A stretch of DNA of 64,000 nucleotides, from NCBI GenBank assembly GCA_017542125.1, contig JAFXXU010000035.1, positions 25,644 to 89,643 on the forward strand, read 5' to 3'. How positions within the stretch are numbered: position 1 is the first letter of the stretch; every line of letters starts with the position of its first letter. Below, piece after piece: positions 43,790-51,800 of this stretch. Below the pieces are notes generated by a model. The model saw only the letters and a program-made list of their open reading frames with translations, had not been told where the DNA came from and searched no databases. Both the position numbers and the translations under genes were made by a program. The stretch comes from Ruminococcus sp. (GTDB lineage Bacteria > Bacillota > Clostridia > Oscillospirales > Ruminococcaceae).

Positions 43790-44917
43790 TTACTTGTCAT
43801 TCAGGGAGTTGCGGAGCTTTTCGCTCTCGGCTTCCATCAGCTTCATCAGATCCTCAAAGCCGGCGGTGACGTTCTTCGGGGTGTCCAGCTTGATGTCCTC
43901 AGCGGGCTTCTCGGCGGGCTTTTCGGCAGCCTTGGGAGCAGGCTCGGCAGCCTTTACGGGCTCCGGCTCGGCAGCGGGAGCAGCGTCCTCACCGTCAATG
44001 AGCTTGGAGGCTCTCTCGTAATAGGAGGGGTCGATGCCAGGCTTTGCAGCGGGCTCCCGGGTCTTGACTTCCTCGGCCTTTGCCTTGACGTCCTTAACGG
44101 GCTCCGGCTCTTCCTCAACGGGAGCAGGCTTGGGAGCTCTCTTCGGCTTGTCGGCGAAGATCTCGTCAGCAGCCTTGTTGACGTCTCTTACAGGCTCGGA
44201 CTTTACAGCTCTCTTAGCGCGGTCAGCAGCCTTGGGCTTCCTTTCGGTGATCTCGGCAGCAGCCTCCTCACCCTGGTGGACGCTGTTCTCGATAAGAGCC
44301 TTATCGTTCTCGCCTCCGAAGAGGAAATCGTCCAGCTTGACGGGCTTCTCGTCATCCTCGTCCTCGTCGTCATAACGGGAGTGATTAACGATCATAATGA
44401 TGAGCTCGATCAGCACCAGCAGGAACAGGGGAGCAGCCAGCAGAGCGATGATACCGAACTTCGAGGTCATAAAGGTGATGATCTTACCTGCGGTAACATA
44501 GTAGCTGGTAGCCGTACCGACTATATTCTTGGTCTTGAGCTCATAGAGCTTGGTGGGATCCTTCGACTGGAAAACGGTATAGACAACGCCGTTGCGGTCG
44601 GCACTGGAGGATACATTAGCCAGCCAGAACACCGAAGTACCTACTCCGGGGACATCCTCGGCGAGGACGGCCTTGCTGATGCCCTCGATGCTGGGAGCAC
44701 CGTTTGCAGCCACAACGAGCGCACCCTTGGGAACGTCGTCGCCCATCTTATCGGAGTCCATTATATACATACTGTAGCCTGCGAGGCTGGGGGTAACATC
44801 CTTGTTCTTGAACACTCTTGTAAGGCCGAATATCAGCAGACCCTCGAGTATCATGAACACGATAAAGAATATCAGCACTCCCTTGCCGGCAGATGATCTT
44901 TGCTTGGTAGCACTCAT
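43790..44917 (-). CDS. Signal-peptidase-like membrane protein without visible catalytic His
   Basis: A 375-residue protein. A membrane segment at about 14-34 is followed by an outer domain that follows the SipW/S26 layout: LAGYSMYIMDSDKM (aligned with the Ser motif), VPKGALVVAANG (aligned with GDLVIV) and NIVGTATSYYVTAGKIITFMTSKFG. Then come a second membrane segment (about 150-178) and a 190-residue Ala/Pro/Lys/Glu-rich cytoplasmic tail. I do not see the THRIV-type His motif, so it may be a non-catalytic relative or use other residues. The cytoplasmic tail is like that of the peptidase at 29272 but longer. It is monocistronic. The homology is inferred by eye and is moderate. Confidence 0.62.
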   Translation of the reverse strand: MSATKQRSSAGKGVLIFFIVFMILEGLLIFGLTRVFKNKDVTPSLAGYSMYIMDSDKMGDDVPKGALVVAANGAPSIEGISKAVLAEDVPGVGTSVFWLANVSSSADRNGVVYTVFQSKDPTKLYELKTKNIVGTATSYYVTAGKIITFMTSKFGIIALLAAPLFLLVLIELIIMIVNHSRYDDEDEDDEKPVKLDDFLFGGENDKALIENSVHQGEEAAAEITERKPKAADRAKRAVKSEPVRDVNKAADEIFADKPKRAPKPAPVEEEPEPVKDVKAKAEEVKTREPAAKPGIDPSYYERASKLIDGEDAAPAAEPEPVKAAEPAPKAAEKPAEKPAEDIKLDTPKNVTAGFEDLMKLMEAESEKLRNSLNDK

Positions 44918-44966
44918 TTAAACAGATCCTTTCCAGATTATTGGTATCATAACATAGCTAAGATAT

Positions 44967-44995
44967 ATTATAACACACATATCCTGAAATTTCAA
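44967..44995 (-). promoter_or_regulatory. Promoter of the signal-peptidase-like gene
   Basis: Minus strand TTGAAA (44995-44990), 17 bp, TATAAT (44972-44967). Confidence 0.78.
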
Positions 44996-45037
44996 CCTTT
45001 TCTTAGAAATTTTTTTATTTTTCGGAGAAAAAACATA

Positions 45038-45066
45038 TTGACAAAACCTTCCGCCTGCATTATAAT
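45038..45066 (+). promoter_or_regulatory. Consensus promoter of tRNA-Thr
   Basis: TTGACA (45038-45043), 17 bp, TATAAT (45061-45066); the tRNA begins 30 bases later. Confidence 0.92.
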
Positions 45067-45095
45067 AATATAGTCGGTACAAACCGCCAAAAAAC

Positions 45096-45171
45096 GCTGG
45101 TATGGCTCAGTTGGTAGAGCAGCGCATTCGTAATGCGCAGGTCGCCGGTTCGAGTCCGGCTACCAGCTCCA
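45096..45171 (+). tRNA. tRNA-Thr (anticodon CGT)
   Basis: The cloverleaf can be drawn: acceptor GCTGGTA/TACCAGC, D-arm GGCTCAGTTGGTAGAGC, anticodon stem GCGCA/TGCGC around TTCGTAA (anticodon CGT, reading ACG, Thr), T-arm CGCCGGTTCGAGTCCGGC. CCA is encoded at 45169-45171. Confidence 0.95.
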
Positions 45172-45172
45172 A

Positions 45173-45207
45173 AAATATCCTTCTGCGATAGCAGGAGGAT
45201 ATTTTTT
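45173..45207 (+). terminator. Terminator after tRNA-Thr
   Basis: Stem AAATATCCTTCTGC/GCAGGAGGATATTT with a GATA loop, followed by Ts. Confidence 0.85.
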
Positions 45208-45298
45208 ATGGCTCAGTTGAGTAGAGCGGCGCATTCGTGGTGCGTCCGTCAGGACGCACTGCGCAGAGTCGCCGGTTCGAGTCCGGCTACCAGCTCCA
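45207..45298 (+). pseudogene. tRNA-Thr remnant, copy 2
   Basis: The D-arm (TATGGCTCAGTTGAGTAGAGC), the 5' anticodon arm GCGCATTCG and the complete T-arm plus 3' acceptor (GCCGGTTCGAGTCCGGCTAC to CCA) are kept. The 5' acceptor strand is missing, and about 19 extra bases with an inner hairpin (GTGCGTCC/GGACGCAC) replace the anticodon 3' arm. It has no promoter of its own because it lies past a terminator. Confidence 0.85.
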
Positions 45299-45352
45299 GC
45301 AGGGGCGTGCCCCTGCACCGATGCCGCCTTTTGCAAGTTTACAGAAGGCGGC
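45271..45352 (+). repeat. Direct repeat carrying a tRNA-Thr 3' end, copy A
   Basis: About 82 bases, repeated with few changes at 45488-45569. The unit comprises the tRNA T-arm and acceptor end, the perfect hairpin GCAGGGGC-GT-GCCCCTGC and a terminator-like GCCGCCTT/AAGGCGGC hairpin. Confidence 0.85.
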
Positions 45353-45369
45353 TGCTTTTGTCTGACGGC
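45350..45369 (+). repeat. 20-bp direct repeat, left copy
   Basis: The sequence GGCTGCTTTTGTCTGACGGC is found again, exactly, at 49207-49226, at the broken end of the recombinase fragment. A degenerate version follows copy B. Confidence 0.8.
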
Positions 45370-45484
45370 TGGGATGAAGCTTTGTTTTGGCTTTTTCATG
45401 CCTTTTGCTTGTTTTGAATCCGCCGTCACACTATGTTGCAAATCACTCGAAAGCTATAAAAAGGCGGCATTACGCCGTGCGCGA

Positions 45485-45569
45485 GCCGCCGGTTCGAGTC
45501 CGGCTACCAGCTCCAGCAGGGGCGTGCCCCTGCACCGAATCCGCCTTTTGCAAGATTGCAGAGGGCGGA
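45485..45569 (+). repeat. Direct repeat carrying a tRNA-Thr 3' end, copy B
   Basis: The third tRNA-Thr 3' end (45485-45515), without D- or anticodon arms, followed by the same two hairpins as copy A. The tRNA part is a remnant, not a gene. Confidence 0.85.
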
Positions 45570-45696
45570 AATTTTTGTTTGACGGCGGGGCGCTCATTTG
45601 CGCGGGTTTTTTCTTTATCCTTTTTACAGCCCGAACCCTTGGGGTGTACAGGGGATATGTTTGATCAATATAATTATATAAATCAAATTCATAACA

Positions 45697-45789
45697 TTGA
45701 CACTCCGTTACAAGTGTGCTATAATACAAATGAACAAAATGTAAAAAATGGCAGAAATGGTTGACAAGGCTATGCTGTTCCTGCATAAT
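45697..45789 (+). promoter_or_regulatory. Two tandem promoters of the zinc-ribbon gene pair
   Basis: P1 is TTGACA (45697-45702), 17 bp, TATAAT (45720-45725). P2 is TTGACA (45761-45766), 17 bp, CATAAT (45784-45789). A leader of 130-200 bases precedes ATG 45929; I see no known riboswitch in it. Confidence 0.75.
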
Positions 45790-45928
45790 TCGACAGCCAG
45801 ACAGACAACATAACTGCGCCCTTTTCACAGGTTAATATTCTGAAACATCACAACCGATAGGATGGGTATGTCCTTTTGGGTGTTTATTTTTTTGTATAAT
45901 GAGCAGATCATTTTGGAGGGAAACGGAT

Positions 45929-47653
45929 ATGTATTGTGATAATTGTGGAAAAGAGCTTAGACAGGGCGCCAAATTCTGCCGCTACTGCGGGGCAAAGGTC
46001 GAGGTCCCCGCTGATTCAGAAGAAGTGAAGGCTGCGGAGCCGGATGTTGCTGCGGAAGCCGCCGTGCTCAGCGAGCCTGTTATCCCGGAGAAGGCGGAGC
46101 CGTCGGTCGTTACGGCTGAACAGCCAGCAGAGGAGCCAGCTGTTACTGCACCGGTAGATACTGCTCCCGCAGCGAAGAAAAGCAGGCTGATCCCGATACT
46201 CTGCACCCTGATGCTGCTTGCGGCAGCGGTCGGGGCAGGACTGTATTTCGGGGTCTTCAATAAGATGGAGAAGGACAGCTCCGACAGCAGTGCTGCCGAC
46301 ACCTCGGTATCCTCTGAGGCCGCACCTGCCGTTACGACAGCCACCGCTGCTGTAACCACGGCCACAACTACCACCACGACCACAACTACCACCACGACAA
46401 CTACGGCTGAAGAAACCGTAGATCCTGTTAATAACAACAAGACTGTGGATAGAATCAGTGGTTTATCATATCACACTTGGAAAAAGGATCCCGTCGATGT
46501 TAGCATAATCTTTGACACGATCGATACCAACAATATATTCTATATGAGCGGTGATGACGCTTGGGTATTCTGGCGTTTTGCCGATGAAGGTATCGTAGGT
46601 TGCGGAAAAGACTATATGAATGCGTATAACGTATATGACAAGATCACAAACACTGAAAATGTGGCATATGCTGAAACCTATGTTGGCTTCACTGCATCCA
46701 TTGAAAACAAAACTCTTTCCGTAAATAATTACTACAATATAAACGGTATCAAATGTTCTGATATCAAAATCACCTTCATGAATGGAACGTCACCCCGTTA
46801 CACCGTAACAGCTGACAAGAACATTACAGCCGACCTTTCAGATGAATCATATGTAAACGGATACTATGTGATCACTGCAGAATATGCAAGCGCAGAACAC
46901 ACATATATTGCTAACATGTATCTGTACATCAATTATGCGTCCAACGATGATGCTGACTTCGAAGCATATGTCTGCTACGGCCGTCACCTCTACTCTTTTG
47001 AGACAGAAGGTCCTACAACCAGACAGGCTAAAATCACAGAAATGATCGAAGCCAAAGGTATCACACCTGAGAACTCCCTTAACTACAATATCGCATATCC
47101 TTATGAAGCTAAGAGTCAGGCTGAGTACAACGGTTACTCCACATACGTATCTGACACAGAATACTGGATCAACAAGTCTGATGAAATCCTTGCAGGTCAC
47201 GAGAATGATTCTGCTGCATACAAGGCACTCCTGCTCCATGACTGGATGACAGAAAACCTTGTGTATGACTGGTATAAAGCCAACAAACTTAACGATCCTC
47301 GTTACTACGGTCATTACCACACTGGAGAGTTTTATGTATCTCAGTGCTACGTAGGCGTATGCAGAGACTTTGTAAACATCTATGCGATCATGTGCAGAAA
47401 GCACGGTATCCCTTGCATCATCCTTGGCAACAACGCTGAAGGACACGTGTGGAACGCTGTATATCTGTATGATCAGTGGCTTGAAGTTGACCTCACTGGT
47501 GATATTGACCGACAAGCACGCAACGCAGACGTCACCGACGTTACTGCTGCTACACAGGAAAACACCCACTCATTCAAGCACTTCTGCAACTACGCATACA
47601 GCGATCTGATGCCTATCGCATCTGAAATAAACAGCTGGCTGCATTACCAGTAA
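45929..47653 (+). CDS. Zinc-ribbon membrane protein with extracellular transglutaminase-like domain
   Basis: A 574-residue protein. Residues 1-24 are a zinc ribbon (CDNCGKELRQGAKFCRYCG, cytoplasmic), then an acidic Ala/Pro linker, a membrane segment at about 90-110, and a Thr-rich spacer with a run of more than ten Thr (about residues 142-158). An outer domain follows. Its C-terminal part is transglutaminase-like with the Cys-His-Asp triad: VGVCRDF (Cys478), EGHVWNAV (His506) and LEVDLT (Asp521). Bacterial proteins of this kind act as proteases or cross-linkers at the cell surface; the substrate is unknown. The start at 45929 follows GGAGGG. The next gene has the same zinc ribbon. Confidence 0.82.
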   Translation: MYCDNCGKELRQGAKFCRYCGAKVEVPADSEEVKAAEPDVAAEAAVLSEPVIPEKAEPSVVTAEQPAEEPAVTAPVDTAPAAKKSRLIPILCTLMLLAAAVGAGLYFGVFNKMEKDSSDSSAADTSVSSEAAPAVTTATAAVTTATTTTTTTTTTTTTTAEETVDPVNNNKTVDRISGLSYHTWKKDPVDVSIIFDTIDTNNIFYMSGDDAWVFWRFADEGIVGCGKDYMNAYNVYDKITNTENVAYAETYVGFTASIENKTLSVNNYYNINGIKCSDIKITFMNGTSPRYTVTADKNITADLSDESYVNGYYVITAEYASAEHTYIANMYLYINYASNDDADFEAYVCYGRHLYSFETEGPTTRQAKITEMIEAKGITPENSLNYNIAYPYEAKSQAEYNGYSTYVSDTEYWINKSDEILAGHENDSAAYKALLLHDWMTENLVYDWYKANKLNDPRYYGHYHTGEFYVSQCYVGVCRDFVNIYAIMCRKHGIPCIILGNNAEGHVWNAVYLYDQWLEVDLTGDIDRQARNADVTDVTAATQENTHSFKHFCNYAYSDLMPIASEINSWLHYQ

Positions 47654-47701
47654 ACAATGATCTATAACAGCGCTAATAGCTGAAAAACGGAGGAATAAAT
47701 A

Positions 47702-48679
47702 ATGTATTGTGATAACTGCGGCAGCGAGATAACCGAAAATATGAAATTCTGCCGAAGCTGCGGTGCAAAAATAGAAGCCATCGATGATGTAAAGCAGCCT
47801 GTCGATATGCAAGAGTTGGCAAAGGCCGCCTTCAAGGACGATCCTAACGTTGAGGTTGTGAAGATCATCACGGAGCCCACCAAACCCGAGGAGCCGGCGG
47901 ATAAGAAATATAAATCCACTGCCGTGTTCAAGTTCTCCCTCTTCGGACTGATACTTGGCATAATTCTCTTAGTGCTGGACAATGAGGATAAGGGCGTGCT
48001 TTTCAAGGTCGGGATAGCTTCTGCGGTCACCTTCGGGATCCTGTTCTGCATCAGCGGGATAATGCTGGCCGCCAGATTTGACAAGCGCCGTGAGAATAAG
48101 CAGTCTCAGAAGGCTCAGAAGCTCTACGAGGAGCTTGAACACAAGGCCGAGAACAAGACCCATATGTTCATCTGTGCAGCAGCCACAGCAGGTGCGGCAG
48201 TGCTGACGTTTGTAAATGCATACCAGGTAGCCACGGTAAAGTTCAGCCTGTTTTCTCTTGTGAAATACGGCATCGGACTTAGCACAAAGAAAATAGCAGG
48301 CATCCCGCTGGCGGGAGATTCCACCATGATTTACTCTATAATTGCAGGTTTGTTAATGCTCTGGGTGATTTTTTCGGCTATCTCTATGCTGCTTGATGTG
48401 TTTAACCTTGACCCCTCGGCTGAAAACTATGTCCAAAAGATACATTCCTTCTGGGACAAGGCAATATACAGCCTGGGCTTATCCGCCTTTCTGCTTATGT
48501 TTGCACCGATGTTTATCATCGAATCCTTCAAGGATTACCATTGGACCATTAGCTTCGTTGATAAACTCACCTTCAAGGAGCCTGATTCGATAATGATCTA
48601 CTACAGTTTATTTGCTGTTGTGCTGTGTATTTTTGCAATCATCAAGGACAGAAAATACAAAAAGGCATTCGGAATGTAA
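47702..48679 (+). CDS. Zinc-ribbon multi-pass membrane protein
   Basis: A 325-residue protein that starts with a zinc ribbon (CDNCGSEITENMKFCRSCG), like its neighbour. It continues with about six hydrophobic segments (near residues 77-96, 102-124, 155-172, 200-230, 255-275 and 300-315). Between segments lies a charged loop (DKRRENKQSQKAQKLYEELEHK). The family is not recognised. It lies 48 bases after the transglutaminase-like gene without a terminator between, so the two are probably one operon. A terminator follows. Confidence 0.72.
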   Translation: MYCDNCGSEITENMKFCRSCGAKIEAIDDVKQPVDMQELAKAAFKDDPNVEVVKIITEPTKPEEPADKKYKSTAVFKFSLFGLILGIILLVLDNEDKGVLFKVGIASAVTFGILFCISGIMLAARFDKRRENKQSQKAQKLYEELEHKAENKTHMFICAAATAGAAVLTFVNAYQVATVKFSLFSLVKYGIGLSTKKIAGIPLAGDSTMIYSIIAGLLMLWVIFSAISMLLDVFNLDPSAENYVQKIHSFWDKAIYSLGLSAFLLMFAPMFIIESFKDYHWTISFVDKLTFKEPDSIMIYYSLFAVVLCIFAIIKDRKYKKAFGM

Positions 48680-48693
48680 GATATGTGTATCCC

Positions 48694-48724
48694 ACTCCCG
48701 TCGGTCAGCCGGCGGGAGTTTTTT
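48694..48724 (+). terminator. Terminator of the zinc-ribbon operon
   Basis: Stem ACTCCCGTCGG/CCGGCGGGAGT followed by six Ts. Confidence 0.88.
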
Positions 48725-48809
48725 GGCTATCCGACCCGACAGAATCGTTGCCTGACTGTGCGTCCTGGCAGGATGCTTTAGATCGTAAGCATATACTCCT
48801 TCGCACCTT

Positions 48810-49206
48810 TTCCTCCGGATATTCAGAATGGCTGCGCAGGGAATCGGCTATAACAAGACAGCTAAGACATTCCGCGAGGAAAAGGTGCTGACACCGATAG
48901 CGTATTTCAATCTCCACAACCCGGATTATTACAAAAGTGACTACTGGCGCAAAGAATTCGACTGGCACGTTACGTCGATCAGAGTGATACTTGAAAACGA
49001 GGTCTATCTCGGAAAGCTGATCTACGGAAAACAGAAAAGCAAGTCGATGAAAAGCAAGCAGAAGGTCAAATGCCCGCGGGAGGAATGGATCGTCGTGGAA
49101 AACTGTCACGAGCCTATCATCACGCAGGAACTTTGGGACAGCGCACACAGGATGCTCTCTTCAAAGCGCAGACCGACAATGACGGGTGAAGTCCAGATGT
49201 TTGCGG
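48810..49206 (+). pseudogene. Fragment of a large serine recombinase
   Basis: About 130 codons match the middle (recombinase) domain of large serine recombinases of the TnpX/CisA type: IFRMAAQGIGYNKTAKTFREE, then WRKEFDWHVTSIRVILENEVYLGKLIYGKQ, then PREEWIVVENCHEPIITQELWDSAHRML. The N-terminal catalytic resolvase domain with its Ser is absent, and so are the zinc ribbon and coiled-coil C-terminus: homology stops at MFAGLL, where the 20-bp repeat begins. The piece cannot be active. It lies inside the tRNA-Thr-linked repeat region and probably marks a lost integrative element. Confidence 0.83.
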
Positions 49207-49425
49207 GGCTGCTTTTGTCTGACGGCGGGCTGAACCATAGTGAGAAACAGGGCTTCCCCCTCCCCAAGCATAATAAAAGGCAGTGCTGTCCTGCACTGCC
49301 TTTTTGTCTGTCGTTTCAATTCCGGCAGCTCCCGTGGAGGGCCTTGTGGATCTCCTTGCCAAAACCGCGCAGACCGTCAGCGCGATCATCAGAGAGATAT
49401 ATATGATGGCATATACTGTCTTCAT
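49120..49425 (-). CDS. Small membrane protein, C-terminus probably not native
   Basis: The frame starts MKTVYAIIYISLMIALTVCAVLA, one membrane segment, at an ATG with AAAGGATG about 8 bases upstream and a good promoter. After residue 40 it reads through a strong terminator hairpin (49275-49305) and into the antisense of the recombinase remnant, so the last 60 residues are unlikely to be meaningful. It may be a gene truncated by rearrangement, or a real short protein whose frame runs on by chance. Confidence 0.4.
   Translation of the reverse strand: MKTVYAIIYISLMIALTVCAVLARRSTRPSTGAAGIETTDKKAVQDSTAFYYAWGGGSPVSHYGSARRQTKAAPQTSGLHPSLSVCALKRASCVRCPKVPA
49207..49226 (+). repeat. 20-bp direct repeat, right copy
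   Basis: Exact second copy of the repeat at 45350-45369, about 3.86 kb apart in the same orientation. It forms the 3' break point of the recombinase fragment. Confidence 0.8.
49275..49305. terminator. Bidirectional terminator-like hairpin
   Basis: Stem AAAAGGCAGTGC/GCACTGCCTTTT with a six-base loop and T run; it can act on both strands. Confidence 0.8.
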
Positions 49426-49463
49426 CGGCTGACATCCTTTCTGTGATAGTTTGGGATAGTATC

Positions 49464-49492
49464 ATTATATCATAGTTTTCGTCAATATTCAA
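49464..49492 (-). promoter_or_regulatory. Promoter of the small minus-strand gene
   Basis: Minus strand TTGAAT (49492-49487), 17 bp, TATAAT (49469-49464). Confidence 0.65.
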
Positions 49493-49616
49493 GGCGGTAT
49501 TTGCAAAAAGGCAACAAATTGATGAGTTTTATTAACGATTTATTAACAGTACACAAACCGCCTTACAATTCACAATGCAAAATGCACAATCAAAATGCCC
49601 GGCTTGCGGTTGATCC

Positions 49617-49645
49617 TTGACAATCGGTTCTTTATGTGATATAAT
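49617..49645 (+). promoter_or_regulatory. Consensus promoter of the dockerin gene
   Basis: TTGACA (49617-49622), 17 bp, TATAAT (49640-49645). Confidence 0.9.
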
Positions 49646-49723
49646 TTACAATGTATAGATGTAGGTTTGAATGATTTTATGGATCTTATACAATTATTCT
49701 GGTAAATAAAGGAGGAAAAGCCT

Positions 49724-51070
49724 ATGAAACGACCCTTTTCGGCTGTTGTTGCAGCTGTGATGGCATTTACGGCGCTGGCTCTGCCCGTTACTGCCGAGGA
49801 TGCCCCCGAGGAGGAAAAGAAGCTCCCGTTTGATCTTCTTGCTCCGGAAACCGTTGTAATCACTTATCTGGACGGAAATGATTCCCCCTCCACCTGCGAG
49901 ATATCCTATTCTCAGGATAACACTATGAGTGAATGGTCCTCTGCTTTGGTAACGGATTACGATGAGACCTTAGAGAAGCTCAAACAAGAATACGGCTATG
50001 ATGACCTGTTCATTGTCGCACAGTTCGACTGGTCAGCTGACGATCAGGAGCACTGGCACGTTAACGATTACTGGCTCACAGACGGCTATGACGAGAATGG
50101 GGTCCAGCACCTCGGCGACTGGGCTTATCGCTGGGAGAACTATTGCTATGAGACCACTAACTCCGAATGGATATTCAGATATATGGGCGATCCGGACGAC
50201 CCCGAAGACAGCCGCTGGTTCGGCCGCCATGAAGACGGTGTTGATTATGACGGCTGGAAGGACGTTCTTGATCCCTCGCTCTATACCTTGGTGGGTGAAG
50301 AGGGCGACCGCTGCGCAAAGCTGGACTTTGAGAACCACACCTTCTATGTGCGTGTACGTTACCTTGTTAACGCATTCGATGAGGATGAGGATAAGGAGTA
50401 TCAGTTCGTTTCCGATTGGTCTGAGGCAGCTGCTGTCGGCAAGGATGCCGAAAAGGTCGAGGTACTCAAGCCCGGCGATGTTGAAGCCCCCGATATCAGC
50501 AACCTCCAGTATGCACACTATGATTTCAACGGCTGGCCTGTGGTGACCTATCAGCTCGCCGTAAGCGAAAAGCTCCGCAAGCAGGTAACTCAGGCAAGCG
50601 GTACTCAGGGCAACATCTGGATAGAGGTCGAGGGCAGAGTGCAGGGCACCGATGAATGGATCAACCTTCAGGGCGACTGGATCGTAACGGCCGGAAAAAT
50701 GGAAAGCAAGCTGCTCACCCTCGGAGAGCACGAGGGAGTAGTCGTTGACGGCACACCTCTGGAACTCAGAGCGAGGTACTGGATCTCTCAGAACGATCAG
50801 GACGATTTCTTCACCGACTGGTCAAATGTCATCAAGTTCAGCTCCTGGGATGTCAAGATGGGCGACGTCAACAGCGATAACAGCGTCGATCTGAGCGACT
50901 ATTCCGACCTTGCCAAGTTCTTGGCAGAGTGGGCGGGCTATGACCAGATCATCAATTACAGAACTGCCGACCTCAACAAAAACGGAGTCCCGGATCTTGA
51001 AGACCTCTCGATACTTGCCAAGTATTTCAGCGAATGGTCGGGCTATGCAGAGACCTATTTTGGAGAATAA
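49724..51070 (+). CDS. Secreted dockerin-containing protein
   Basis: A 448-residue secreted protein. Residues 1-24 are a signal peptide ending near LPVTAEDA. The middle (about 30-370) is an acidic, Trp/Tyr-rich beta domain without an enzyme motif I recognise. Residues about 380-445 are a type I dockerin: GDVNSDNSVDLSDYSDLAKF and ADLNKNGVPDLEDLSILAKYF, two calcium-loop/helix repeats. Dockerins bind cohesins of a scaffoldin, so this protein should join a cellulosome-type complex on the cell surface. No cohesin or scaffoldin gene is in the window. AAAGGAGG precedes ATG 49724; promoter and terminator make it a single-gene unit. Confidence 0.88.
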   Translation: MKRPFSAVVAAVMAFTALALPVTAEDAPEEEKKLPFDLLAPETVVITYLDGNDSPSTCEISYSQDNTMSEWSSALVTDYDETLEKLKQEYGYDDLFIVAQFDWSADDQEHWHVNDYWLTDGYDENGVQHLGDWAYRWENYCYETTNSEWIFRYMGDPDDPEDSRWFGRHEDGVDYDGWKDVLDPSLYTLVGEEGDRCAKLDFENHTFYVRVRYLVNAFDEDEDKEYQFVSDWSEAAAVGKDAEKVEVLKPGDVEAPDISNLQYAHYDFNGWPVVTYQLAVSEKLRKQVTQASGTQGNIWIEVEGRVQGTDEWINLQGDWIVTAGKMESKLLTLGEHEGVVVDGTPLELRARYWISQNDQDDFFTDWSNVIKFSSWDVKMGDVNSDNSVDLSDYSDLAKFLAEWAGYDQIINYRTADLNKNGVPDLEDLSILAKYFSEWSGYAETYFGE

Positions 51071-51084
51071 GGAACCAAATAAAA

Positions 51085-51111
51085 AAGCAGCCTTCAAGGG
51101 CTGCTTTTTTT
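51085..51111 (+). terminator. Terminator after the dockerin gene
   Basis: Stem AAGCAGCC/GGCTGCTT with a six-base loop, A-rich before and T-rich after. It may also end the convergent transcript. Confidence 0.9.
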
Positions 51112-51112
51112 A

Positions 51113-51763
51113 TCAGAAATACATTTGCTTTATTATATCCCTCCGGCGGAGGGTGCTCTTCTTGGTCTCGTCAAAATCCAGTATGTAGCGCTCATAGCCG
51201 TTGATTATCCTGGCCCCGCTGGGGTGGTCGATGACCCGCTTGAAACGCTTGCCGTAGGTGGCGTGAACGTGCCCGTGGAGAAGGTATTTGGGACGGCAGC
51301 GCTCCAGAAGCTCGTTGAAGCACTCAAAGCCCCGGTGGGGCAGGTCGTCCATATCGCCGTAGCCGCGGGCAGGGGAGTGGGTGACGAGTATATCGAACCC
51401 CGAGTGGGCGAGTATAGTCCTCCTGGCACGCTTGATGCGGCGGCGCATCTCTTTTTCGGTATACATATAGGGGCCTATGCCGTATTTCATCGAGCCCCCG
51501 AAGCCCAGCACCCTTACTCCCCCCACTGTGACGATCCTGCCGTCGATGCACTCGCAGCCCTCGGGGGGGCGCTCGGTGTAGCGGCTGTCGTGATTCCCGG
51601 GAACGTATAGGACGGGCACCTTGCCCATAGTCACCAAAAACTCCAGGTATTCGGCTCTCAGATCCCCACAGGAGATTATAAGGTCAATGCCGTCCAGCTT
51701 GTCGGGAGTAAAGAAGTCCCAGAGGAATTTTGATTCCTCGTCAGCAAGTATAAGGATCTTCAC
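51113..51763 (-). CDS. Calcineurin-like metallophosphoesterase
   Basis: A 216-residue cytoplasmic protein with the metallophosphoesterase motifs in order: LILADEE (the first motif is altered, lacking the usual D-x-H), IISCGDLR, VPGNHDSR, LVTHSP and LLHGHVHATYG. A two-metal centre is therefore likely, although the first motif is unusual. The substrate (nucleotides, phosphoproteins or nucleic acids) cannot be predicted. GTG 51763 is used, with GGGAGG close upstream. It is the last gene of a run STAS, MATE-HATPase, ParB/BMP-like, phosphoesterase, with gaps of 10-40 bases, so one transcript is likely. Confidence 0.85.
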   Translation of the reverse strand: MKILILADEESKFLWDFFTPDKLDGIDLIISCGDLRAEYLEFLVTMGKVPVLYVPGNHDSRYTERPPEGCECIDGRIVTVGGVRVLGFGGSMKYGIGPYMYTEKEMRRRIKRARRTILAHSGFDILVTHSPARGYGDMDDLPHRGFECFNELLERCRPKYLLHGHVHATYGKRFKRVIDHPSGARIINGYERYILDFDETKKSTLRRRDIIKQMYF

Positions 51764-51800
51764 ATACTCCCTCCCCTCTCCGTGAAAGGCTGTTATGCGG

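Noticed and set aside
45133-45764. Open frames across the tRNA-Thr remnants
   Set aside because: They translate tRNA sequence and hairpins; no ribosome-binding site or motif.
48625-48891. 88-codon plus-strand frame after the zinc-ribbon gene
   Set aside because: It covers the end of the upstream gene, the terminator and the start of the recombinase fragment in the wrong frame.
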